A stretch of DNA of 64,000 nt from CAVQXR01 sp963717955 (GCA_963717955.1 CAVQXR010000001.1:1798001-1862000), one strand, 5' to 3'. Shown: positions 26,138 to 35,197, numbered from the stretch's first letter. The notes: generated by a model not told the origin, from the letters alone. A program made the numbers and translations.

Positions 26138-27262
26138 GTGATCACCCGGGCCGCTGTGCTGCACGCGTTCGGCGAGGCGCACCGCGTCGAGGCGGTCGAG
26201 CTCCGCGACCCCGGGCCCGGTGAGGTGCTGGTGCGGATCGTCTGCGCCGGCGTGTGCCATTCGGACGTGGGGCAGGCGGACGGCGAATGGAGCTTCCCGC
26301 TGCCGACCGTGCTCGGGCACGAGGGGTCGGGCGTGGTCGAGGCGGTCGGCCCCGGGGTGCGAGGCGTCGAGCCGGGGCGCCGCGTCGTCCTCAATCTCGC
26401 GCCCGGCTGCGGTCTCTGTTCGCACTGCCTGTCGGGCAGGCCGATCCTGTGCCAGGACTCGCTCGAGGCGATGGGCGAGGGCCGGCTCACTACCGGGCCG
26501 TCGCCGCTCTCGGCCTCCTACGGCTCGATCTCGACCTACTCGCTGCTGTCGTGCTTCTCCGACCATGTCGTCGTCGCCGAGCGAAGCGTCATCCCGCTCC
26601 CCGACGAGGTCCCGGCGGACGTCGCGGCGCTCGTCGGCTGTGCCGTGATCACCGGCGTCGGTGCCGCCATCGCGACGGTTGACGTCGAGGCGGGAAGTCG
26701 CGGAGCGGTCATCGGCTGCGGCGGGGTCGGGGTGAACGCGATCCAGGGCGCGCGGGCGCGCGGCGCGGCGGAGATCGTGGCGATCGACCCGTCCCCGCAC
26801 CGGCGGGAAGAGGCGGTTCGCTTCGGGGCGACGGGCGCCGTGGACGCGGGCGACGCCGACGCCCTCGCCGGGCTCCGCGCGGGCGCCCCGAGACGCGGGT
26901 TCGACTGGGCGATCGTCACCGTCGGAGTGCCGGGCGCGATGCGGCTCGGGATCGACCTCGTCCGCCCCGGAGGCGTCGCCGTGCCCGTGGGCCTCACCCC
27001 GGAAGACAGCCCGACGCCCGTCGACATGCTCGACGTCGTGACCTACGAGAAACGGATCGTCGGCTCGGCCTACGGCACGATCTCGCCGCACCTCCTCGTC
27101 CCGCGGATCATCGATCTCTATCTGCAGGGACGGCTGCGGCTCGACGAGCTGGTCTCCCACCGGCTGCCGCTCGAGCGGATCGACGAGGCCTTCGAGCTCT
27201 CTCGCACGGCGCAGGGCATGCGCCCCGTGCTGACCCTCTCGCCGTCCGGCGGGTTCGCCTAG
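26138..27262 (+). CDS. Zinc-dependent alcohol dehydrogenase (MDR family)
   Basis: A 374-residue medium-chain dehydrogenase from GTG 26138; ATGs just upstream are out of frame and stop at once. Catalytic-zinc motifs GVCHSDVGQ and GHEGSG (Cys/His/Glu) occur at about residues 38-70, and the structural-zinc Cys cluster CGLCSHCLSGRPILC at about 93-107. The Rossmann motif IGCGGVGVNAIQGA is at about 190-203. DPSPHRREEA after beta-2, with an acidic residue, suggests NAD. Overall it is closest to class III/aryl-type ADHs that oxidise primary alcohols. It is divergent from the family-5 transporter operon and shares its control region, so co-regulation is likely. Confidence 0.92.
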   Translation: MITRAAVLHAFGEAHRVEAVELRDPGPGEVLVRIVCAGVCHSDVGQADGEWSFPLPTVLGHEGSGVVEAVGPGVRGVEPGRRVVLNLAPGCGLCSHCLSGRPILCQDSLEAMGEGRLTTGPSPLSASYGSISTYSLLSCFSDHVVVAERSVIPLPDEVPADVAALVGCAVITGVGAAIATVDVEAGSRGAVIGCGGVGVNAIQGARARGAAEIVAIDPSPHRREEAVRFGATGAVDAGDADALAGLRAGAPRRGFDWAIVTVGVPGAMRLGIDLVRPGGVAVPVGLTPEDSPTPVDMLDVVTYEKRIVGSAYGTISPHLLVPRIIDLYLQGRLRLDELVSHRLPLERIDEAFELSRTAQGMRPVLTLSPSGGFA

Positions 27263-27337
27263 CCCCGGATCGCGAGGAGCCCGGGACCACATCGTCGCGA
27301 ACGACGGGGACGTGCCCGTCGTCGTCACCGGCGCGGC

Positions 27338-28237
27338 TCAGGCCCGGAGCCATCCCTCGACCTGCGTCATGAACGCGTCGAGCGCGGCGCGGTAGGCCTC
27401 GGGCTCCTCGACGTGGGCCAGGTGCGAGCTCTCCTCGAACACCTGCCACTGCGATCCGGGGATCCCCCGGTGGACCGTCTCGGCGATCGCCGGCGTCGCC
27501 TCGTCGTAGCGCCCCGAGGTCACGAGCGTCGGCCGGTCGATCTCCGGCAGCCGCGCGGTGATGTCCCAGTCGCGCATGTGACCGATGACGTGGAACTCGC
27601 TCGGCCCGTTCATCGTCAGGTAGACCTGGTTCGCGATCTGGCCGAAGGAGCGCCTCACGCACTCCGGGAACGGCACCCGGCAGACATGGCGCACGTAGAA
27701 GGCCATGCACGCCTCCTCGTACTCCGGGTCGTCGGTCGTCCCGGCCTCCTCGTGCCGGAGCAACGTCTCCTGGACTCCGGGCGGCAGCTCGCCGCGGAGC
27801 CGGTTGGCCTCCTCGACCCAGCGCGGGATGCTGGCCGGCGAGCTCGCGACGATCAGGCTCTCGAGGCCGGCCGGCTTCGTGAGCGCGTACTCCATGGCGA
27901 GCATGCCGCCCCACGAGCTTCCGAACAGGTGGATTCGCTCGAGGCCGAGTGCCTCGAGGACCGTCCGCAGCTCGTCGACGAACATCCCCACCGTCCAGAA
28001 TGCCGGGTCCTGCGGCTCGATCGCCGAGCGGCCGCAGCCGAGCTGGTCGTAGAAGACGACCCGGCGCCCGGTTTCGGCCAGGGCCTCGAGCGGCTCGAGG
28101 TAGTCGTGCGCGGCGCCCGGTCCGCCGTGGAGGCACACGAGCGGAAGCTTCCCGGGCTCCTCGCCGTCGCCCGCGACCCGGAACCACGTGCTGTGGCCCC
28201 TGAACGGGATCCGCCCCTCTGCGCCTCCCGATCCCAT
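27338..28237 (-). CDS. Proline iminopeptidase-like alpha/beta hydrolase (peptidase S33)
   Basis: A 299-residue alpha/beta-hydrolase. ATG 28237 is preceded by GGAGGGCG; a longer frame to 28327 adds a Pro/Arg-rich stretch and is unlikely. The oxyanion motif HGGPGAAHDY is at about residues 38-47. The nucleophile elbow is GSSWGGMLA with Ser at about 112, and Asp (SGRYDEATP) and His (SSHLAHVE) complete the triad. The HGGPG signature and the DQLGCGRS block (usually DQRGCGRS) are the marks of the proline-iminopeptidase / amino-acid-amidase family, which removes N-terminal proline or amides. It is divergent from an MFS exporter; a detoxifying role is only a guess. Confidence 0.88.
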   Translation of the reverse strand: MGSGGAEGRIPFRGHSTWFRVAGDGEEPGKLPLVCLHGGPGAAHDYLEPLEALAETGRRVVFYDQLGCGRSAIEPQDPAFWTVGMFVDELRTVLEALGLERIHLFGSSWGGMLAMEYALTKPAGLESLIVASSPASIPRWVEEANRLRGELPPGVQETLLRHEEAGTTDDPEYEEACMAFYVRHVCRVPFPECVRRSFGQIANQVYLTMNGPSEFHVIGHMRDWDITARLPEIDRPTLVTSGRYDEATPAIAETVHRGIPGSQWQVFEESSHLAHVEEPEAYRAALDAFMTQVEGWLRA

Positions 28238-28325
28238 CTCGCCCTCCTCGTCCGCCGTTCTCGGGAATGATGCGCCATCCGGCCTCGTTCTGGAAGCTCG
28301 GACCGGATCTGCTGGAGGAGGAGCC

Positions 28326-29765
28326 ATGGAGACCGTCGCGCATCCCGACCCGCGCCGCTGGAAGGCGCTCGCCGTCCTCGGCGTCGCCTACCTGATGGTG
28401 ATCCTGGACGTCTCGATCGTGAACGTCGCCCTGCCGGCGATCCAGGAGGACCTCGACTTCGAGCCCGAGGACCTCCAGTGGGTCGTCTCCGCATACGCGC
28501 TCACCTTCGGCGGCTTCCTCCTGCTCGGAGGCCGGATCGGGGACGTGCTCGGGCGCCGCAACGTGTTCATGGTCGGCCTGATCAGCTTCGCGGCATTCTC
28601 CCTGCTCTGCGGCTTCTCGACCACGTCGGGGATGCTGATCGCCGCCCGCGCCCTCCAGGGCGCCGCCGCAGCGCTCCTCGCGCCGTCGGTCTTCTCGATC
28701 GTGACCGTCACCTTCGACGAGGGCGCGGAGCGCAACAAGGCCCTCGGAATCCTCGGTGCGATCGCAGGGTCGGGCGCCGCGATCGGCGTGCTCCTCGGCG
28801 GGGTCTTCACCGAGTACATCGGCTGGGAGTGGGTCTTCTACATCAACGCTCCGATCGCTGTGGCCGCGTTTCTCATCGCGCGCCGGTTCGTCCGCGAGAG
28901 CCGCCTCGAGGGGGCCGAGCGCCACTTCGACGCGCTCGGCGCGGTCACGATCACGGCGGCGCTGATGCTGCTCGTCTACGCGCTCACGCAGGCGAACAAC
29001 GCGGGGTGGGCCTCGGCCCAGACGATCGGGCTGCTGCTCGGCTCGGCGCTGCTGCACGTCGCGTTCCTCGTGATCGAGCAGCGTTCGCGCCTCCCGCTCG
29101 TGCCGCTGCGCTTCTTCCGCAAGCGGACGCCGACCGGGGCGAACATCATCGGCTTCGGGCTCGGCACGATCGTCTTCGGGATGTTCTACCTGCTGTCGCT
29201 CTACCAGCAGCAGGTCCTCGGCTTCTCGGCGCTCAAGACCGGGGTCGGCTACCTCGCCGTCGCCCTGACGGCGGTCGTCGCGTCGGGGATCTCGCAGGCC
29301 CTCGTCACCCGCGCGGGCGTCAAGCCCGTGCTCGCGGGCGGCATGGGGCTGCTCGCCGCGGGGCTCATCTACTTCACGCAGATCTCGGTCGACGGCTCGT
29401 ACGTCACCGACCTGCTGCCCGGCTTCCTCCTGATCGGCGTCGGGCTCGGCTTCTCCTTCGTCCCGGTCTCGATCGCGGCGCTCGCGGGCGTCGAGCCCAG
29501 GGAGGCCGGTCTCGCGTCCGGGCTGATCAACACGTCGCAGCAGATCGGCGGCGCGCTCGGGGTCGCGATCCTGATCACGGTCGCGACGACGCAGGCCGAG
29601 AACCTGCTCGAGTCCGGCGACGATCAGGCCGAGGCGTACACGAGCGGCTACAGCCTCGCGTTCTGGGTCGGTGCGGCGTTTGCGATCGCGAGCCTCGTCG
29701 CCACCTTCGTCCTCCTGCGCCGCTCAGAGCTCGAGTCGGCGCCGATCGGCGCGGCCGTGGGTTGA
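28326..29765 (+). CDS. MFS transporter, EmrB/QacA (DHA2) type
   Basis: A 479-residue drug/proton antiporter-like protein with 14 predicted membrane spans. ATG 28326 follows GGAGGAGCC. Helix 1 carries LDVSIVNVALPAIQEDL, the DHA2 hallmark. LGGRIGDVLGRRNVF is motif A, and the ARALQGAAAALLAPSVF stretch is motif C-like. The C-terminal half contains GLASGLINTSQQIGGALG, standard for QacA-type exporters. Likely substrates are hydrophobic or cationic toxic compounds. It is transcribed away from the S33 hydrolase gene with an 88-base gap. Confidence 0.92.
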   Translation: METVAHPDPRRWKALAVLGVAYLMVILDVSIVNVALPAIQEDLDFEPEDLQWVVSAYALTFGGFLLLGGRIGDVLGRRNVFMVGLISFAAFSLLCGFSTTSGMLIAARALQGAAAALLAPSVFSIVTVTFDEGAERNKALGILGAIAGSGAAIGVLLGGVFTEYIGWEWVFYINAPIAVAAFLIARRFVRESRLEGAERHFDALGAVTITAALMLLVYALTQANNAGWASAQTIGLLLGSALLHVAFLVIEQRSRLPLVPLRFFRKRTPTGANIIGFGLGTIVFGMFYLLSLYQQQVLGFSALKTGVGYLAVALTAVVASGISQALVTRAGVKPVLAGGMGLLAAGLIYFTQISVDGSYVTDLLPGFLLIGVGLGFSFVPVSIAALAGVEPREAGLASGLINTSQQIGGALGVAILITVATTQAENLLESGDDQAEAYTSGYSLAFWVGAAFAIASLVATFVLLRRSELESAPIGAAVG

Positions 29766-29780
29766 CGGGCGGCCGGGGGC

Positions 29781-29993
29781 CTACGACGAGGCCTGCTCGC
29801 GCTCCCAGGCGTCGACGAGCTCCTCGAGGAAGCGACGCTGCGGCTCCGAGAACGGGGCATCGGCGAGGAGGCGGCGCACCTCGCCCGGATCATCGGCGGC
29901 CACGGCGGCCTCGAGCTGGTCCCGGAAGGGTCCGGGCTGGGTGAGCTGGCTACGAAGCCAGCGGAGCAGGCTGACGGTGGCCGACTCGGTGAT
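29781..29993 (-). CDS. Small protein of unknown function (start unclear)
   Basis: About 70 residues with coding-like third-position G/C, running from around 29993 to TAG at 29783-29781. It includes LLRWLRSQLTQPGPFRDQLE, AADDPGEVRRLLADAPFSEP and FLEELVDAWEREQASS. It looks like an amphipathic, all-helical, acidic protein with no membrane segment. No ATG, GTG or TTG is available near the N-terminus: the frame is closed by TAG just upstream of an ATC codon at 29993, which may be a rare start, or a base may be missing. No family recognised. It is convergent with the MFS exporter and lies 15 bases from its stop. Confidence 0.4.
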   Translation of the reverse strand: MTESATVSLLRWLRSQLTQPGPFRDQLEAAVAADDPGEVRRLLADAPFSEPQRRFLEELVDAWEREQASS

Positions 29994-30075
29994 GCTCCCA
30001 GGCTAGTCCACCGAGGGCCGCGATGCGGACGCGGGATCCGGGGAGGGCCCCGCCCGCTCCGGTGAGCGGCGCGCC

Positions 30076-30735
30076 TCAGGCGACGGCGGCGAGCAGCGTC
30101 CGGGCGGCTTCCTCGACGGCGACGAAATCGCCGCCAGCATCTGCCGGCTGGCCGAGCTGCGCCGTCGAGACCCCGACCGCGACCGCGCCCGCATCGAGGA
30201 AGCCCCGCGCGGTCGTGGCGTCGACGCCGCCCGTGACGACGATCTCGACGTCCGCGAGCGGCGCGAGCACGGACCGCAGGTAGCCGGCACCGACCGCGCC
30301 GCCGGGGAAGAGCTTGACGAACGTCGCTCCCTGGCGCCAGGCGGCGTCGATCTCGGACGGAGTGAACGCGCCCGGGATGACCGGAGCTCCGAGCTCGAGC
30401 GCGCGCTCGACGACATCCGGGCAATACGTCGGCGCGACGAGGAACTGCGCGCCCGCCTCGACCGCAGGGTGGACCTGGTCGACCGAGCGCACCGTACCGG
30501 CACCGACGAGGGACCGACCCTCGGCCCGCCAGCGGGCGATCGACGCGTGTGCCCCCTCGCTGTCGACCGTGAACTCGATCGCGCCGAAGCCGCCCGCAAG
30601 GAGCGCGCGAACGATCGGATCGACGAGCGAGGGAGGAAGCCGCCGCAGGATCGCCACCGCGCGCTCGCGCCTCACCGTCCCGGCGACGGCCGAGCGCCGC
30701 AGCGCCTCCGCCGCGCTGACCGCATGGATGGCCAT
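30076..30735 (-). CDS. 2-dehydro-3-deoxy-phosphogluconate/galactonate aldolase family protein (Eda type)
   Basis: A 219-residue class I aldolase of the KDPG/KDPGal family, which cleaves 2-keto-3-deoxy-6-phospho-sugar acids to pyruvate and glyceraldehyde 3-phosphate. AVAILRR opens the barrel. GGFGAIEFTVDSEGA holds the catalytic Glu (about residue 49). GAGTVRS, PGAFTPSEI and FVKLFPGGAVG with the Schiff-base Lys (about residue 133) and VVTGGVD complete the set. ATG 30735 is chosen because it is the first good start; the frame runs far upstream without support. It is divergent from the ROK kinase at 30793 with only 57 bases between, which suggests a shared promoter region and one pathway. Confidence 0.9.
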   Translation of the reverse strand: MAIHAVSAAEALRRSAVAGTVRRERAVAILRRLPPSLVDPIVRALLAGGFGAIEFTVDSEGAHASIARWRAEGRSLVGAGTVRSVDQVHPAVEAGAQFLVAPTYCPDVVERALELGAPVIPGAFTPSEIDAAWRQGATFVKLFPGGAVGAGYLRSVLAPLADVEIVVTGGVDATTARGFLDAGAVAVGVSTAQLGQPADAGGDFVAVEEAARTLLAAVA

Positions 30736-30792
30736 GACCGCATCGTACGCCGAGACGAGGGCCGCGGGCCGCCGAAGCGCTACGGTTCGCCG

Positions 30793-31689
30793 GTGCGCGC
30801 GCTGGGAATCGACGTCGGCGGCACGAACATCAAGTGGGTCGTCCTCGACCTTTCGGGCGTGCCGGAGATTCTGGCCGAAGGGCATACGCCGACACATGCC
30901 GACCTCGGCCCGGAGCGCACGCTCGAGCGGATCTCCGACCTCGGCCGCGAGGCGATCGCCAGCTACGCGCCGGTGTCGTGCGTGGGAGTCGGGATCCCCG
31001 GCCCGCTCGACCTCGACACCGGGCGGACGGTCTTCCTCGCCAACCTCCCCGGCTGGGAGAACCTTCCGATCGTCGAGCCGCTCGCAAGGGCGCTCGAGCG
31101 GCCCGTCGGGCTGATCAACGACGCCCGTGCATTCACGCTCGCCGAGCTCAGGCTCGGTGCGGGCAGGGGGTGCCGCAACCTCGTCGGCATCACGCTCGGG
31201 ACGGGGATCGGCGGCGGGATCGTCGTCGACGGCGAGCTGCTCCTGCACCTCAGCGGCACCGTCGGCGAGATCGGCCACCTCACGCTCGTCCCGGACGGCG
31301 TCCCCTGCCCGTGCGGGAGCCACGGTTGCCTCGAGCGCTACGCAGCGGGCCCGGCGATCGCCCGCGCCGCCGGAATGGAGACGGCCGAGGCCGTGATGGA
31401 GGCTGCCCGCGCGGGCGATCAGCGCGCGATCGAGGCGCTCGCTCAGGCCGGCACGGCGCTCGGGATCGGGATCGCGAACGTCGTCATCACGGTCGGCCCC
31501 GAGCGCGTGGTGGTGGGCGGCGGAGTCGCCGAGGCCGGCGACCTGATCCTCGAGCCGGCCCGCCGGGAGCTGCGCCGGCGGGTCACGGTCGTGCCCGTCG
31601 AACGGGTCGATGTCGTCCCCGCCGAGCTCGGCCCCCGGGCCGGCGCGATCGGCGCCGCGGTCTGGGGAGCGACGACCGCGGGCCGCTGA
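30793..31689 (+). CDS. ROK-family sugar kinase (glucokinase-like)
   Basis: A 298-residue ATP-dependent sugar kinase. GTG 30793 begins VRALGIDVGGTNIKWVVLD, with the phosphate-1 loop DVGGTN. LINDARAFTLAE carries the catalytic Asp (about residue 109). GITLGTGIGGGIV is phosphate-2. The ROK zinc motif PCPCGSHGCLERYAAG, with His and three Cys, is at about 174-189. There is no N-terminal helix-turn-helix, so this is a kinase and not a ROK repressor. It could phosphorylate glucose, fructose, N-acetylmannosamine or a keto-deoxy sugar acid. The divergent Eda-type aldolase would fit a 2-keto-3-deoxy-gluconate kinase role, but that is inference. Confidence 0.9.
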   Translation: MRALGIDVGGTNIKWVVLDLSGVPEILAEGHTPTHADLGPERTLERISDLGREAIASYAPVSCVGVGIPGPLDLDTGRTVFLANLPGWENLPIVEPLARALERPVGLINDARAFTLAELRLGAGRGCRNLVGITLGTGIGGGIVVDGELLLHLSGTVGEIGHLTLVPDGVPCPCGSHGCLERYAAGPAIARAAGMETAEAVMEAARAGDQRAIEALAQAGTALGIGIANVVITVGPERVVVGGGVAEAGDLILEPARRELRRRVTVVPVERVDVVPAELGPRAGAIGAAVWGATTAGR

Positions 31690-31775
31690 CCGGGCGATCC
31701 GACCCGCGCGAACGCCTCCGGCGTGCCGGCGGTAGAATTGCCGGACCCGTACCTCGAAGGAAGGGCCGACTCGAG

Positions 31776-32690
31776 ATGCTCACTGCTGAAGGGCTGCACG
31801 GCGTCATCCCCGCGATTCCGACGCCGTTCACTGCCGACGGGCGCGCCGTCGACGAGACCGCGCTACGACGGATCACCCGGCACGTCGTCGACGCCGGCGT
31901 GCACGCGATCATGACCACCGGGGGCACGGGCGAGTTCGTCCACCTCTCACGCGAGGAGCGCCGGCGCGTGACGACGATCGTCGCAGAGGAGTCCGCGGGC
32001 GTCGCGCCGGTCATCGCCGGCACCGCCGCGTGCTCGACCTGGGAGGCGCTCGTGTTGACGGAGGACGCCGCCTCGGCCGGCGCAGCCGCGGCGATCCTGA
32101 CGCCGCCGTTCTACTTCCGCATCCCGGACGACATGCTCCATGCGCACTTCGAGGACGTCGCCGCCGCCGCGTCGGTCCCGATCGTCGTCTACAACAACCC
32201 GCTGTACACGGGTAACAACCTGCCGCCCGCGCTGATCGCGGCGCTTCTCGAGCTGCCGAACGTCATCGGCCTCAAGCAGTCGAACGACGACCTCGGCCAG
32301 CTCGTCGAGTCGCTGCGCCTCGCGGCCGGCTCCGGTCGCTCGCTGTGCACCGGGATCGACAGCCAGTTCTACGCAGCGCTCGCGGTCGGCGCCCGTGGGA
32401 TCTTCTCGACCGCCGCGGCGATCGTGCCGTCGCAGATGGTGCGCCTGTACGCCCTCGTCCGCGACGGCGACCACGCCGGCGCGCTCGCGCAGCACGAGCT
32501 GCTCCAGCCGCTCAACCGCTTCCTCGAGTACGACCCCGGGTACGTCTCGCCGACGAAGGAGGCGCTCGAGATGATGGGGATCTCGTGCGGCCCGGTGCGC
32601 CGGCCGCTCCCCGACTTCCCGGACGACGAGCGGTCCGCACTGCGGGACGCCCTCGCGGCGCTCGGCGCGCTCGAAGAGGTGCGGGTGTGA
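31776..32690 (+). CDS. Dihydrodipicolinate synthase/N-acetylneuraminate lyase family protein (DapA family)
   Basis: A 304-residue class I aldolase-type barrel. GVIPAIPTPFTADGRAVD is the family opening. TTGGTGEFVHLSREER is the substrate carboxylate-binding loop. IVVYNNPLYTG carries the catalytic Tyr (about 137) and VIGLKQSNDD the Schiff-base Lys (about 165). Because it lies beside a ROK kinase, a FAH-family protein and sugar genes rather than lysine genes, a 2-keto-3-deoxy sugar-acid aldolase or dehydratase is more likely than DapA itself. ATG 31776 is preceded by GAAGGAAGG. Its stop overlaps the FAH-family GTG (GTGTGA). Confidence 0.9.
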   Translation: MLTAEGLHGVIPAIPTPFTADGRAVDETALRRITRHVVDAGVHAIMTTGGTGEFVHLSREERRRVTTIVAEESAGVAPVIAGTAACSTWEALVLTEDAASAGAAAAILTPPFYFRIPDDMLHAHFEDVAAAASVPIVVYNNPLYTGNNLPPALIAALLELPNVIGLKQSNDDLGQLVESLRLAAGSGRSLCTGIDSQFYAALAVGARGIFSTAAAIVPSQMVRLYALVRDGDHAGALAQHELLQPLNRFLEYDPGYVSPTKEALEMMGISCGPVRRPLPDFPDDERSALRDALAALGALEEVRV

Positions 32691-33676
32691 GGCTCGTCAC
32701 CTACCGCCACGAGGACCGCGAGCGGGTCGGCGCGGTCGAGGGCGACCGCGTCCTCGACCTCCGAGCGGCGTACGCGGACTCGCTCGCGGCGAACGGCGAC
32801 CCGAAGGCTGCCGAGCTCGCAGCGCTGCGGATCCCGTCGGACATGACCTCGTTCATCGCCGGCCTCGAGCCCTCGTGGCAGGCGGCGGAGGCCGCGCTCG
32901 GCGCCGCGCGCGGCGCGGACGGCCGGTGGACGCCGCTCGCGGAGGTGAAGCTGCTCGCGCCGCTCGTTCCCCCCGCGATCCTCAACTCGGGCCAGAACTA
33001 CTGGGATCACCGGGACGAGAAGCCCGCGGTCGACCAGAAGGAGCCCGAGTTCTTCCTCAAGGCGCCGATCGCCGTGGTCGGGCCCGACGAGCCCGTGATC
33101 CTCGACCCGGTCGTGACGAGGAAGCTCGACTACGAGGTCGAGCTCGCCGTCGTGATCGGCAGGCCCGGCCGCCATATCCCGGCCGACCGGGCGCTCGAGC
33201 ACGTCTTCGGCTACACGATCGCGAACGACGTCACGGCGCGCGACCGGCAGGCGGTGCCCCATCCGGAGGGCGGCTGGGAGTACGCGCTCGGGCCCGGCAA
33301 GAACTTCGACACCTCCGCTCCGCTCGGGCCGTGGATCGTGACGCGGGACGAGATCGCCGATCCGCAGAACCTCGACCTGCGAACGTGGGTCAACGACGAG
33401 CTACGCCAGAGCAACTCGACTGCGAAGATGATCTGGACGGTCGCGGAGATCGTCTCGTTCTTCTCCCATTTCTACACCCTGCCCCCGGGTCTCGTGATCG
33501 AGACGGGGACCCCGGGTGGAACCGCCTGGGCCACCGACCCGGAGATCGGCGGCAAGCCTTACGAGCGCGGCGACGTCGAGCGCGGCAGCTACATGCAGCC
33601 GGGTGACGTCGTTCGCGTCGAGATCGAAGGCATCGGCGCCCTCTCGAACTCGATCGTTGCCGGAGAGGCGCCGTGA
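32687..33676 (+). CDS. Fumarylacetoacetate hydrolase (FAH) family protein
   Basis: A 329-residue protein whose GTG at 32687 overlaps the aldolase stop. An N-terminal domain (about 1-95) precedes the catalytic FAH fold. NSGQNYWDH begins the active-site region, and LDYEVELAVVIGRPG gives the Glu-x-Glu metal ligands. YTIANDVTARDRQ gives the Asp and basic residues, and LVIETGTPGG forms the GTP-like loop. Members hydrolyse C-C bonds of acyl-pyruvates or decarboxylate keto acids; LRA6-type relatives cleave 2,4-diketo-3-deoxy-L-sugar acids. Coupling with a DapA-type aldolase suggests a nonphosphorylating sugar-acid route. Specific substrate unknown. Confidence 0.9.
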   Translation: MRLVTYRHEDRERVGAVEGDRVLDLRAAYADSLAANGDPKAAELAALRIPSDMTSFIAGLEPSWQAAEAALGAARGADGRWTPLAEVKLLAPLVPPAILNSGQNYWDHRDEKPAVDQKEPEFFLKAPIAVVGPDEPVILDPVVTRKLDYEVELAVVIGRPGRHIPADRALEHVFGYTIANDVTARDRQAVPHPEGGWEYALGPGKNFDTSAPLGPWIVTRDEIADPQNLDLRTWVNDELRQSNSTAKMIWTVAEIVSFFSHFYTLPPGLVIETGTPGGTAWATDPEIGGKPYERGDVERGSYMQPGDVVRVEIEGIGALSNSIVAGEAP

Positions 33677-33769
33677 AAGGAGCCGCGACCAGCGCTACCC
33701 TCGACTGAGGACGGAGACCCATGACGGCCGGCTCGCGCGAATCCGGTCGTCCGAAAGGAGGGACCACAC

Positions 33770-35161
33770 GTGAGCCTGCTCATTCCCGATGCCCCCACCC
33801 TCTTCCTGAACGCCCACCTGATCGACGGCCACGGCGGCAAGCCCGTCAAGAAGGGCGCCGTGCTCGTCGAGAACGGGGCGATCACGAAGGTCGGCAAGAC
33901 GGCCGACTTCCCAGAGAGCCCGAACGGGAACATGCGCGTCCTCGACATCGGGGGCAAGACGCTGATGCCGGGCCTGATCGAGGGGCATTTCCACATCTCC
34001 TTCTGGGGCGTTCGCGAGCTGCCGGATCTCGACCTGAAGCTCCCGGCCGAGCGGACGACCGTCTACGCCGTCAAGAACGCGGAGCTCGCGCTGCGCTGCG
34101 GCTACACGGGCGTCGCGAGCGCGGGCGCGCTGCACCGGATCGACGTGACGATCCGCGACATGGTCAACGAGGGCGTCATCCCGGGCCCGCGGATGGCGGC
34201 GTCCGGCCGCGACCTCTGCGCCACGTCCGGCATGCTCGACTGGAATCCGTCGTTCTGGAAGCTCGGCATGGACGGCCTCGCGATCTTCGCCGACGGCGTC
34301 GACGAGGTCCGGCGCGCCGTCCGCCAGAACATCAAGGAGGGCGCCGACGTCATCAAGGTCTACGTGACCGGCGAGGGCCTGCTCCGTCCGGGCACGCCGC
34401 CCGAGGAGACGATGTACTCCCTCGAGGAGCTCCAGGTCGCCGTCGACGAGGCGCACAAGCGCAATCGCCAGATCGCCGCCCACGTGCGCGGCAACGACGG
34501 CGTCAAGCTCTGCGTGCAGGCGGGCTTCGACGTGCTGGAGCACGCGACGTACGCCGACGACGAGGCGATCGAGATGATCGCCGAGAAGAAGGACGAGATG
34601 TTCGTCGTCCCGGGCCTCGGCTACCACTGGGGCATTCTCACCAAGGGCGTCGCGTGCGGGATCCCGCCCGAGATGATGGCGCTGACCGAGTACCAGGAGG
34701 AGTGGGAGCTCGGCTGCGTGGCCATGGAGAAGCTCAAGGACGCCGGGGTGCGTGTCGTTCCCGGCGGCGACTACGGGTTCGTCTGGTGCCCCCACGGTGA
34801 GTACGCGAAGGACATCGAGCTGTTCGTCACCGATATGGGCTTCTCGCCGATGGAGGCGATCGTCGCCGCGACCAAGCACGGCGCCGAGCTGCTGCGGCTC
34901 GACTACCTCTGCGGCACGATCGAGGAGGGCAAGCGCGCCGACATCATCGTTGTCGACGGCAACCCGCTCGACGACATCGCGATGCTCCAGGACCGCTCGA
35001 AGATCGACCTGGTCATGAAGGACGGAAAGGTCTACGTCAACAACCTGGGGCTGCCCCAGGAGCTGCCGGCGATCGCCGACTTCATGATGGACATCGAGCA
35101 CATCCAGAACGCCAAGGCCGCGCCTGGGACGATGCCGACGGCGGCGGAGGTCCAGCATTAG
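33770..35161 (+). CDS. Amidohydrolase-family protein (prolidase/imidazolonepropionase-like)
   Basis: A 463-residue metal-dependent hydrolase. GTG 33770 follows the very strong AAAGGAGGG. The beta-sandwich plus barrel layout starts FLNAHLIDGHGGKPVKKG. Metal motifs are GHFH (about residue 72), a likely carboxylated Lys in DVIKVYVTG (about 198), His in IAAHVRG and LEHATY, and the catalytic Asp in PGGDYGF. The C-terminus GTIEEGKRADIIVVDGNPL is standard. Family members hydrolyse cyclic amides, lactones, Xaa-Pro dipeptides or ureas; in this setting a sugar lactone or amide is possible. A strong hairpin follows at 35198. Confidence 0.9.
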   Translation: MSLLIPDAPTLFLNAHLIDGHGGKPVKKGAVLVENGAITKVGKTADFPESPNGNMRVLDIGGKTLMPGLIEGHFHISFWGVRELPDLDLKLPAERTTVYAVKNAELALRCGYTGVASAGALHRIDVTIRDMVNEGVIPGPRMAASGRDLCATSGMLDWNPSFWKLGMDGLAIFADGVDEVRRAVRQNIKEGADVIKVYVTGEGLLRPGTPPEETMYSLEELQVAVDEAHKRNRQIAAHVRGNDGVKLCVQAGFDVLEHATYADDEAIEMIAEKKDEMFVVPGLGYHWGILTKGVACGIPPEMMALTEYQEEWELGCVAMEKLKDAGVRVVPGGDYGFVWCPHGEYAKDIELFVTDMGFSPMEAIVAATKHGAELLRLDYLCGTIEEGKRADIIVVDGNPLDDIAMLQDRSKIDLVMKDGKVYVNNLGLPQELPAIADFMMDIEHIQNAKAAPGTMPTAAEVQH

Positions 35162-35197
35162 CCGAAAGGCGCAGCCTCTCGGCTCATGCTGGACACC

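Noticed and set aside
30054..30069. CCGCTC-CGGT-GAGCGG stem as a terminator of the aldolase gene
   Set aside because: A 6-bp stem in 70% GC sequence is expected often by chance and has no T tract.
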